From positions 84,637 to 148,636 of the forward strand of contig CAJUIA010000006.1 in NCBI GenBank assembly GCA_910586485.1: 64,000 nucleotides of DNA. Direction: 5' to 3'. Below the pieces are notes generated by a model that saw only the letters and a list, made by a program, of their open reading frames with translations, made no database searches and was not told the DNA's origin. Shown in pieces: positions 23,576 to 29,928 of this stretch. Position 1 is the first letter of the stretch. Each line of letters opens with the position of its first letter. The translations under genes were made by a program, and so were the position numbers. Source of the DNA: an uncultured Acetatifactor sp. (GTDB lineage: Bacteria > Bacillota > Clostridia > Lachnospirales > Lachnospiraceae).

Positions 23576-25552
23576 ATGAAAAGCGGCAGAGGCATGTATT
23601 TGCAGGGGCAGGCCAGACATATTCTGCACATTCTGCGTGTGTTCTGTATTACGGCTGCTGTCTGTGCGGCAGTATGTGCCTGCGGCACAACGAAAAGAGA
23701 GAAAGCAGCAGATATATCTTCAGAGCAGTGGATAGATCAGGAAAGCAGGGAGCAGGGCGCAGCAGATCAGCGAGAAGCAGGCCCCCAAACGGCAGGGGAG
23801 AATTCGGAAATGAAAGATTTACGACAAAACTACCATCTGGAGGCATTCGGCAGTAACGTATACTTTTTTACACCGGAGGACGACCCGGAAGAGGTGCAGG
23901 AGATTCTGGAAGAGATCTGGAAGAAACAGGAGAAAAACCAGTTTGGAGATGATCGGTATGCCATTTATTTTTTCCCCGGTATCTATGACGAAAAGATTCA
24001 GGCAAGGGTTGGATTTTACACACAGATTGCAGGTCTGGGTGCTTCGCCGGAAGAGGTATCGCTTTACAATCTGACCTGCGATGCCAGATGGCTGGGAGAC
24101 AACAGAAATCACAATGCTACCTGTAATTTTTGGCGGGGAGTGGAAAATTTATCCGTCCGCGAATATGTAACCTGGGCAGTGTCCCAGGCGACCTTTATGC
24201 GGCGTGTGCATATCGGAAAGACAATTTATCTCCACGACAGCAACGGCTGGGCCAGCGGTGGATTTTTGGCGGACAGCCGGGTGGAGCTGGCAGTTCATTC
24301 GGGAACGCAGCAGCAATGGCTGTCCAGAAACTGCGATTGGAGTACCTGGATCGGTGAAAACTGGAATATGGTTTTTGCCGGAATAGAAGAGGGAAAGGCG
24401 CCGGAGGGGACCTGGCCGGAGCATGCTTATACAAATGTGCCTGTGGTGGATCGGATCAGGGAGAAGCCCTTTTTGACTTATGATCGGGAGAAGGGCTTTG
24501 GGGTTTATGTTCCTGAAATCAGAACGGAGGTGGTGGGGGCGGACTGGAATCCGGGTGAGTTTTTACCGATAGAAGCCTTTTATATTGCCAAAGCGGAGGC
24601 AGACACGGCGGAAACCATGAATCAGGCGCTGCAGGAGGGAAAAAATTTGTTCCTGACGCCCGGAATTTACGAGCTGGAGGCGGCGCTTGTAATTGACAGG
24701 GAAAATACGGTAATTTTGGGTTCGGGACTTGCCACGCTTCGCTCCATGAAGGGAAATTCCTGTTTGGAGGTGCGAGGCGGAGGCGCCACGGCAGCAGGCA
24801 TCCTGTTTGATGCAGGACCGGAAAAAACGGATCATCTGCTGTCAGTGGGAGAAGAGGCAGGAGGCCAGGAAACGGCAGACGGCCAGGAAGAGGCAGGAGT
24901 TCAGGAAGAGACAGATCGTCAGGATCAGACATGCGGCGCGGAGGCACCCGTGAACACCTTGCTGGCGGATTTGTTTTTCCGCGTGGGCGGCGCTAAGGAT
25001 TATAATACGGAGGTTGACTGCTGTGTGGAGATTCACCAGGACGGAGTGATCGGTGATAATTTCTGGGTATGGCGGGCGGACCATGGAAGCGGCGTGGGCT
25101 GGACTCGCAACAGGGCCCGCAACGGAATCCGGGTAACGGGAGACGGCGTGTCTGTTTATGCGCTGATGGTGGAGCATTTTCAGGAGTACCAGACAATCTG
25201 GGAGGGAGAAGACGGGAAGATCGTTTTTTACCAGTGCGAAATCCCTTATGATGTGCCAAATCAGGAGGCGTGGCGCAGTCACGACGGGACGGTGAACGGG
25301 TTTGCGTCCATAAAGATAGGGGATACGGTGGAAAGTCATGAGGCGTATGGCCTTGGCATTTATCTGTATAATCGGGATGCGGAAGTGGAGCTGTACAGTG
25401 CCATGGAAATTCCGGAGGCGGCAGAGAATATCCGCATTCATCATATCTGTACGGTGATGATTACGGGAAATCCAGGCATCACTCACATTATCAATGACCG
25501 GGGGGACGCAGTAGTGACACCGGGAGCCAGAGCGGTGATATTGGATGATTGA
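23576..25552 (+). CDS. beta-helix lipoprotein, possible GH55-like glucan-active enzyme
   Basis: ATG 23576 gives 658 aa. Residues 1-36 form a lipoprotein signal with ACG after VCAAVC, so the protein is probably anchored outside the cell. The body is rich in short beta-strand and Asn/Gly turns typical of right-handed parallel beta-helices. It resembles actinobacterial proteins often labelled 'adenylyl cyclase' or 'coagulation factor 5/8 type', with landmarks YAIYFFPGIY, VGFYTQIAGLG, NFWRGVENLSV, WAVSQAT, SGTQQQWLSRNC, NLFLTPGIYEL and WVWRADHGSGVGWT. The double-helix layout recalls GH55 exo-beta-1,3-glucanases, and the LacI regulon context agrees. A Gln/Glu-rich insertion lies near residues 424-455. 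Catalysis is not proven and the catalytic Glu cannot be named. Confidence 0.65.
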   Translation: MKSGRGMYLQGQARHILHILRVFCITAAVCAAVCACGTTKREKAADISSEQWIDQESREQGAADQREAGPQTAGENSEMKDLRQNYHLEAFGSNVYFFTPEDDPEEVQEILEEIWKKQEKNQFGDDRYAIYFFPGIYDEKIQARVGFYTQIAGLGASPEEVSLYNLTCDARWLGDNRNHNATCNFWRGVENLSVREYVTWAVSQATFMRRVHIGKTIYLHDSNGWASGGFLADSRVELAVHSGTQQQWLSRNCDWSTWIGENWNMVFAGIEEGKAPEGTWPEHAYTNVPVVDRIREKPFLTYDREKGFGVYVPEIRTEVVGADWNPGEFLPIEAFYIAKAEADTAETMNQALQEGKNLFLTPGIYELEAALVIDRENTVILGSGLATLRSMKGNSCLEVRGGGATAAGILFDAGPEKTDHLLSVGEEAGGQETADGQEEAGVQEETDRQDQTCGAEAPVNTLLADLFFRVGGAKDYNTEVDCCVEIHQDGVIGDNFWVWRADHGSGVGWTRNRARNGIRVTGDGVSVYALMVEHFQEYQTIWEGEDGKIVFYQCEIPYDVPNQEAWRSHDGTVNGFASIKIGDTVESHEAYGLGIYLYNRDAEVELYSAMEIPEAAENIRIHHICTVMITGNPGITHIINDRGDAVVTPGARAVILDD

Positions 25553-25627
25553 GAAGGGATGGGAAAGGAGCGGTGTTTGCCACTTTGCGCTCTGCACCAA
25601 TGGGTGTACTTTTCTGTCAGATTTTCG

Positions 25628-25656
25628 TTGACTCCGCATGGTGGTGTAGATATAAT
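25628..25656 (+). promoter_or_regulatory. strong promoter with a 230-base leader before the methyltransferase gene
   Basis: TTGACT (25628-25633), a 17-bp spacer and TATAAT (25651-25656) match the consensus well. No gene of normal size lies between the expected start near 25663 and the methyltransferase ATG at 25893. A short frame overlaps this promoter from upstream but looks non-coding. Confidence 0.65.
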
Positions 25657-25786
25657 AAATACCAGCCGTAAGGATGATTTTATTGATTTCGAAGAACGGC
25701 GGGCGGCAATGGCGTTACAGGCTGCGAGGAAAGAAGCAGTCAGTGATAAGCGTTGCTGAAAAGAAAAGAGAAAGGGGTGTTATCAT

Positions 25787-25834
25787 ATGAGGAATATGGC
25801 GGTTACTGTAAATGGGAGGGTATGTAAGCGATAG
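25787..25834 (+). CDS. possible 15-aa leader peptide
   Basis: ATG 25787 has a good AAAGGGG site seven bases upstream and encodes MRNMAVTVNGRVCKR before TAG. Too short to judge by similarity. Its 3' half is the left arm of a hairpin whose right arm contains CCCTCC, so translation of the peptide could switch the RNA structure ahead of the methyltransferase gene. Called only because site, spacing and structure coincide. Confidence 0.35.
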   Translation: MRNMAVTVNGRVCKR

Positions 25835-25879
25835 AAATACTGCCCTCCTTGCAGACTTTACCTGACGAAAAATCAGGTA
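25815..25879 (+). promoter_or_regulatory. two hairpins upstream of the methyltransferase ribosome site
   Basis: GGAGGGTAT (25815-25823) pairs with ATA..CCCTCC (25837-25848, three-base bulge). TACCTGA (25859-25865) pairs with TCAGGTA (25873-25879). The ribosome site GGGGG (25884-25888) lies five bases after the second hairpin. TGCCC (25841-25845) can alternatively pair with GGGCA (25886-25890), which would hide that site. This is an attenuator-like design; no riboswitch class was recognised. Confidence 0.4.
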
Positions 25880-25892
25880 CATAGGGGGCAAT

Positions 25893-26705
25893 ATGTCATT
25901 AAACTGGATTCAGGTAGAAGAATACTCATTCAACAGCTTTTTAATGATGGAGCGTTTTCAGCTCAGACTTTTATTGAGGGCGGCGAAGCAGGATGAAGCG
26001 CTGGCAGGGCAGCTTGGGATTGCGCTTAAGGGAAATCCGGCAGTTTGCTGGTATTTCCTGCATAAGTGTCCCGAAGGCCGGTCCGTTGTGGAAGCTCTGA
26101 CAGAGAAGGCTCAAAAAGCGGAAGGGCCGCAGGACGTCCGCGCCGCAGAGCTGTATGTGCTTTCTGCGGTGGAGGATTTTGTGATCTATACCACGCCGGA
26201 GGCTATGCAGGCAAAGTGCGATTTCATTTACGCATGGGACAGGGAGCGGCTTTTTGAGCTGGCTGATTTTCATGGAAAAACGGTGCTTGACGTGGGAAGC
26301 GGATCAGGGCGGCTGGCCTTTGCCGCTGCCTGTCAGGCGGCAGAGGTTTATGCCAGCGAGCCGGTGGATACCCTGCGGGAATATTTGCGGGATCGGATCA
26401 GGCGGGAGCAGATTGGTAATATCCGGGTCGTGGACGGAATGGCGGACAGCCTGGCATATCCGGACAATACCTTCGACATCGTCATGTCCGGCCATGTGGT
26501 GGGGGATGATTATGAGGCGGAGCTGGCCGAGATTTTCCGGGTGGTGAAATCCGGAGGCTGGGTATTGGACTGCCCCGGAGATCAGAGCCGGGAGTGCAGG
26601 CCAAGCAGGGAGCTTCTGCAGCGGGGCTTTGAAGAGCTCTGTTATCAGGGGTCTTTGGGGCAAAAGGTATACCGCTATCGAAAACAGGTTTTCAAGAATA
26701 CTTAA
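25893..26705 (+). CDS. class I SAM-dependent methyltransferase (type 11-like)
   Basis: The 270-aa protein has a helical N-terminal third of about 110 residues and a C-terminal methyltransferase domain with VLDVGSGSGRLAFAAA (SAM motif I, about residue 129), VYASEPVD (acidic strand end), MADSLAYPDNTFDIVMSGHVV (motif IV region) and RVVKSGGWVLDCPGD. The substrate is not evident; small-molecule and RNA targets are both possible. The leader carries a candidate short peptide and alternative hairpins, an arrangement known from inducible resistance methylases such as erm, but this protein lacks Erm-type motifs. GGGGG precedes ATG 25893. Confidence 0.78.
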   Translation: MSLNWIQVEEYSFNSFLMMERFQLRLLLRAAKQDEALAGQLGIALKGNPAVCWYFLHKCPEGRSVVEALTEKAQKAEGPQDVRAAELYVLSAVEDFVIYTTPEAMQAKCDFIYAWDRERLFELADFHGKTVLDVGSGSGRLAFAAACQAAEVYASEPVDTLREYLRDRIRREQIGNIRVVDGMADSLAYPDNTFDIVMSGHVVGDDYEAELAEIFRVVKSGGWVLDCPGDQSRECRPSRELLQRGFEELCYQGSLGQKVYRYRKQVFKNT

Positions 26706-26755
26706 GCAGACTTAAAAACCAATTCGGCGTCTGCGTTTCAGGTGCATTTTAAAGG

Positions 26756-26792
26756 AAGTGGGACAGGGTCTGAAAGGGTTTCTGTCCCACTT
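26756..26792 (+). terminator. hairpin after the methyltransferase gene
   Basis: AAGTGGGACAG (26756-26766) pairs perfectly with CTGTCCCACTT (26782-26792) across a 15-base loop. No long T run follows, so it may end transcription weakly or protect the 3' end. Confidence 0.55.
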
Positions 26793-26851
26793 CAATCATA
26801 GTGTCAAAAGGTAATTGCACACAGCCCGATTGAGAATGGAAAGGGACAGTA

Positions 26852-27166
26852 ATGAGTAAAAAGCAAAAGATAGATTTCAACACAATTACAGCCTGCGGCG
26901 AATGCTGTACGGACTGCCGGAAGAAGAAAGAGGGTATCTGCAAGGGCTGCATAGAAGCAGACGGCTATGTTCCGGAATGGGCAGAATCCGGCAGGTGTAA
27001 GGTGCATGAGTGTGCCAGAAAGCACAATGCTCCATTTTGCGGTTTATGTGATGAGTTCCCCTGTAAGCAGCTGCCGGCGCTTATACACTGGAATCCTGAT
27101 ATTGTGGAACATTTAACGATGCTGGCAAGGGAGAAAGATCATGATATATCGACTGATGCTGTTTGA
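26852..27166 (+). CDS. DUF3795 cysteine-rich protein
   Basis: A 104-aa cytosolic protein with ten cysteines arranged as ACGECCTDCRKKKEGICKGC, CKVHECA and FCGLCDEFPCKQL. The C-x2-C and C-x3-C pairs are the hallmark of the DUF3795 family, thought to bind metal, though no member has a settled function. The gene overlaps the following HAD phosphatase gene by 26 bases, so both are made from one message. AAAGGGACAG upstream gives a weak ribosome site. Confidence 0.85.
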   Translation: MSKKQKIDFNTITACGECCTDCRKKKEGICKGCIEADGYVPEWAESGRCKVHECARKHNAPFCGLCDEFPCKQLPALIHWNPDIVEHLTMLAREKDHDISTDAV

Positions 27167-27911
27167 TCTGGACGGTACGCTGCTTTGCAGCGATAAGACG
27201 ATTCATAAGGAAACATTGGAGGCCTTACAGAAATGCAGAGAGAAGGGCATATTGATCGGCGTGTCCACATCCAGGGGAGAGCAGAATACCTTATCGTTCC
27301 TGGATGAGCTGCAGCCTGACCTGCTGATTGTAAGCGGCGGGGCCTTGGTGAAATTTAAGGGGGAGTATGTGTACCGGGCAGAATTTTCAGGGGAAGAAAC
27401 CTGCCGGATGATCCAAACGGCCAGAAACGTCTGCGGCCCTGACTGCCAGATTACCATCGACACCGTAAGCACGCATTACTGGAATTACAGGACTGATCCG
27501 AAAAATAACGATAAGAGCTGGGGAGAGAGTGTCTATACGGATTTTCAGGATTTTCAGGAAAGCTCCTTAAAAATGTGTGTGGAGATTTTTGAGGATCACA
27601 AGGCTGCACAGCTGCAGGAACAGCTTGGGGAGTGCGACTGCGTGCGTTTTTCTGATGGTTACTGGTATAAATTTACCAAAAGGGAAGCCACAAAGGAGCG
27701 GGCTGTTTTGGCGGCATGTTCTGTCTGCGGGATCAGACCGGAGCAGGTGATGGCCTTTGGGGATGATTACGCTGACATGGGGATGCTTAAAATCTGCGGA
27801 ATGGGGATTGCCATGGGGAACGCCATAGATGAGGTTAAAAGGGAAGCGGATTTCGTGATCGGCACCAATGACGAGGATGGTATTGCAAAGTATTTGGCGG
27901 AGGTCTTATAA
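27141..27911 (+). CDS. HAD-superfamily phosphatase, Cof type
   Basis: The 256-aa protein has the four HAD motifs: I as LFDLDGTLL with nucleophile and acid Asp, II as VSTSRG, III Lys in the KFTKREATK region, and IV as AFGDDYADMGML. The large C2-type cap between motifs II and III places it in the Cof/YbhA group, which dephosphorylates sugar phosphates, flavin or pyridoxal phosphate. The next gene encodes a PNPOx-fold flavoprotein, so a cofactor-phosphate substrate would be attractive, but this is only context. It starts inside the DUF3795 gene and ends one base before the next ATG. Confidence 0.88.
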   Translation: MIYRLMLFDLDGTLLCSDKTIHKETLEALQKCREKGILIGVSTSRGEQNTLSFLDELQPDLLIVSGGALVKFKGEYVYRAEFSGEETCRMIQTARNVCGPDCQITIDTVSTHYWNYRTDPKNNDKSWGESVYTDFQDFQESSLKMCVEIFEDHKAAQLQEQLGECDCVRFSDGYWYKFTKREATKERAVLAACSVCGIRPEQVMAFGDDYADMGMLKICGMGIAMGNAIDEVKREADFVIGTNDEDGIAKYLAEVL

Positions 27912-27912
27912 A

Positions 27913-28386
27913 ATGAGACGAAGTGACAGAGAAATTACGGATCAAAAAGAAATAGAAGGGTTTATCTTGCGGGAGACGATTCTGCGGGTGGCTTTTTACG
28001 ATAAGGGCGAGATTTATATTGTACCTGTAAATTACGGCTGTCTAATGGAAGGCGGGAAAATACTTTTTTATTTTCACGGCGCATGTGCGGGCCGGAAATT
28101 TGAACTTGCCGGGGCAGAGCCTTCCGTGGGCTTTGAGATCGACGGAAGGTATAAGCTGCTGGAGGGAAAAAATGTATGCAGCTTTTCTGCAGAATTTCAG
28201 AGCGTGATCGGTACGGGGAGGCTATGCCTTGTTGCGGATCGGAGAGAGAAGAAAATGGGACTTGGTGCCGTTATGAGGCAGGCTACGGGAAAAGCGGAAT
28301 GGGACTATGACGACAGGATGCTGGAAAGAACAGCCGTTTTTCGGCTGGAGGTGGAAAAAATGTCCTGTAAGGCAAAGCTGATCTGA
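27913..28386 (+). CDS. pyridoxamine 5'-phosphate oxidase-family (NimA-like) flavin-binding protein
   Basis: ATG 27913, directly after the HAD stop, gives 157 aa and is preferred over an in-frame start within the HAD gene. The N-terminus MRRSDREITDQKEIEGFI and the stretches RVAFYDKGEIYIVPVNYG, YFHGACAGRKFEL and CSFSAEFQSVIGTGRL are characteristic of the NimA-like branch of the split-barrel FMN-binding family. Members reduce or bind small molecules; nitroimidazole reduction is known for some. A single conserved His (FHGA) is seen. Translation is likely coupled to the HAD gene. Confidence 0.85.
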   Translation: MRRSDREITDQKEIEGFILRETILRVAFYDKGEIYIVPVNYGCLMEGGKILFYFHGACAGRKFELAGAEPSVGFEIDGRYKLLEGKNVCSFSAEFQSVIGTGRLCLVADRREKKMGLGAVMRQATGKAEWDYDDRMLERTAVFRLEVEKMSCKAKLI

Positions 28387-28499
28387 TGGATAAGCCGAAG
28401 GCTTCCTCCGATCACAAGCAGCGCTTGTTTGACGCCGATGTTTTTTGCGTGGTAAGCTAATGATGTCCGGACAAAACATTGTGAAAACGGAGGAAAGCT

Positions 28500-29156
28500 A
28501 TGAATATTGGAGAAGTGATCAAGCGCTGTCGTCTGAAACGGGATTTCACTCAGGCGGAGCTTGCTGAAAAACTGAATGTTACGCCCCAGGCGGTTTCGAG
28601 ATGGGAGATGGGAGTTTCTTATCCGGACATCGCCATGATACCTAAAATTTGCAGTGCTTTATTTGTGACGGCAGACGATCTGCTTGGGATCGGCCCTTTT
28701 GGCAGCTCCGGCAGTGACTTGAACTGGGATAAGAACGATATTGCCGACATATTGAATCAAAGCCAGGCAGACAGTATTTTTGATTACGTTCCCTCTGCCG
28801 CACAGGGAGAAAGCAAAAGGGTTCTGATCACGGACGATTCGGATTTTATGCGGATGATGGTGGAGGATATTCTGACCAAGCAGGGCCATAGGGTCCTGCA
28901 GGCGGGAAACGGCAGGGAATGCCTGAAGATACTGGGCGGAGAGGCAGTGGACGTGTGTGTGCTGGATATTGGGATGCCGGAGATGAACGGTATCGAGACC
29001 CTGAAAAAAATAAGGGAGGACTATCCCGGATTAAGGGTGGTCATGCTTTCCGCATTGTCCGCCAAAGCAAATGTGGAGCTGGCGCTGCAGCTTGGTGCGG
29101 ATGCCTTTGTGGTAAAGCCCTTCCAGGCGGATACGCTGGTAGAGCGAATCGGATAA
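28500..29156 (+). CDS. XRE helix-turn-helix fused to a response-regulator receiver domain
   Basis: The 218-aa protein has an N-terminal XRE domain (residues 1-65: IKRCRLKRDFTQAELAEKL, VTPQAVSRWEMGVSYPDI), a linker of about 35 residues and a C-terminal CheY-like receiver. The receiver holds the acidic pair in LITDDSDF, the phospho-acceptor Asp in VCVLDIGMPEM, the Ser in MLSALS and the Lys in VVKPF, all expected for phosphorylation. The order is reversed from classical response regulators, where the receiver comes first. No histidine kinase lies next to it, so the phosphodonor is unknown. GGAGG precedes ATG. Phosphorylation probably alters dimerisation of the XRE domain. Confidence 0.85.
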   Translation: MNIGEVIKRCRLKRDFTQAELAEKLNVTPQAVSRWEMGVSYPDIAMIPKICSALFVTADDLLGIGPFGSSGSDLNWDKNDIADILNQSQADSIFDYVPSAAQGESKRVLITDDSDFMRMMVEDILTKQGHRVLQAGNGRECLKILGGEAVDVCVLDIGMPEMNGIETLKKIREDYPGLRVVMLSALSAKANVELALQLGADAFVVKPFQADTLVERIG

Positions 29157-29251
29157 AGGCCGGGTGAAAATGGAGAGTACAAAGCGCCTGCCTGCATAAG
29201 GCAGGTGCTGCAGAAAATTACAGAGAATTACAGGAAAGAGAAGGAAAAATC

Positions 29252-29482
29252 ATGAGTAAGTACAGTATTTTATGGGAGTTTGTGCAGCGAGACGGCAGGG
29301 AATCCTTTCAGCTGACCTTTGCGGAAATACAAAATATTGCGGGAATACCGATTGACCATTCCTTTCTGAAATATAAAAAAGAGCTTATGGAATACGGCTA
29401 TCAGGTGGAGAAAATATCCATGAAGGAGCAGACGGTGACTTTCAGAAGACAGGGCGGCAACAGCTCAGACACTTCAACCTGA
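29252..29482 (+). CDS. small conserved-looking protein, unknown function (76 aa)
   Basis: ATG 29252 follows AGGAAAGAGAAGGAAA. The product has the compact amphipathic sequence KYSILWEFVQRDGRESFQL, then TFAEIQNIAGIPIDHSFLKY and a basic C-terminus. The pattern looks like a small conserved helical protein of Clostridia in which the LxFxEIxxIxGxPIDHSFLxxKKEL core recurs, but I cannot name a family with certainty. No signal peptide or membrane helix is present. The last six sense codons and the region past the stop form a long inverted repeat. The upstream spacer contains a GCCTGCC/GGCAGGT hairpin (about 29187-29211). Confidence 0.65.
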   Translation: MSKYSILWEFVQRDGRESFQLTFAEIQNIAGIPIDHSFLKYKKELMEYGYQVEKISMKEQTVTFRRQGGNSSDTST

Positions 29483-29534
29483 CGGCGGCCGGCTGTCTCC
29501 TGTTACTCGGTAAGTGGGTGTCTGAGCTGTTGCC
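29456..29534 (+). repeat. 17-bp perfect inverted repeat spanning the stop codon of the 76-aa gene
   Basis: GGCAACAGCTCAGACAC (29456-29472) is exactly complementary to GTGTCTGAGCTGTTGCC (29518-29534). The left arm is coding sequence and the stop (29480-29482) is in the 45-base loop. No T run follows. It is longer than needed for a terminator and repeats the theme of stem-loops built on gene 3' ends in this window. Confidence 0.85.
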
Positions 29535-29658
29535 AGCCGGGAAGGGCAAAATGATGCCTGAGAGTATTAGCAGGGGTGTTTTTTAGAAATAAATAACAAA
29601 AACGAAATGTCTGAATTGTATAATATAGACAATTTTAAAAACAAAAGAAAGGTTTTTG

Positions 29659-29725
29659 TTGACAAATTAGACTACGCGAAATATTATATAATTGTAGTTG
29701 AGGTGAGCATTACAAAAACGTTTTT
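29659..29725 (+). promoter_or_regulatory. main promoter of the beta-glucan operon with downstream operator 1
   Basis: TTGACA (29659-29664), a 17-bp spacer and TATTAT (29682-29687) make a strong promoter with a start near 29694. The palindrome AAAAACGTTTTT (29714-29725) lies about 20 bases past the start, where bound repressor would block elongation or clearance. The leader up to 29928 has no gene; a 76-codon frame across it contains the promoter itself and is rejected. Confidence 0.75.
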
Positions 29726-29850
29726 CTTGTGGAAGCTAGAGGGTAAAAAGTGTAATCACAATCAGCGCTTTATACATAAGATTTTGAAGCTGCCGAAGGA
29801 TAAAGCCTCAGAAGAGAGCAGAGTCCGAGACAGCTGAAATTCAAGGGAAG

Positions 29851-29865
29851 AAAAACGTTTTGGTA
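29851..29865 (+). promoter_or_regulatory. operator 2 of the beta-glucan operon (LacI type)
   Basis: AAAAACGTTTTGGTA is identical over 15 bases to the operator in the promoter of the LacI pair (21526-21540). It lies 138 bases from operator 1, close to thirteen helical turns, so repression by DNA looping between the two sites is possible. Confidence 0.75.
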
Positions 29866-29928
29866 AATTTTGACACAAATCTAAAACCCGTGTCGTAAGC
29901 TCAATCAAAAAAGAAACGGAGGAAAATT

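Noticed and set aside
25559..25759. 66-codon frame after the beta-helix gene
   Set aside because: It contains a near-consensus promoter (25628-25656) and lacks domain features; a real small gene cannot be fully excluded.
29607..29837. 76-codon open frame upstream of the first sugar-binding protein gene
   Set aside because: It runs across the TTGACA/TATTAT promoter and the first LacI operator, has no good ribosome site and an unconvincing composition.
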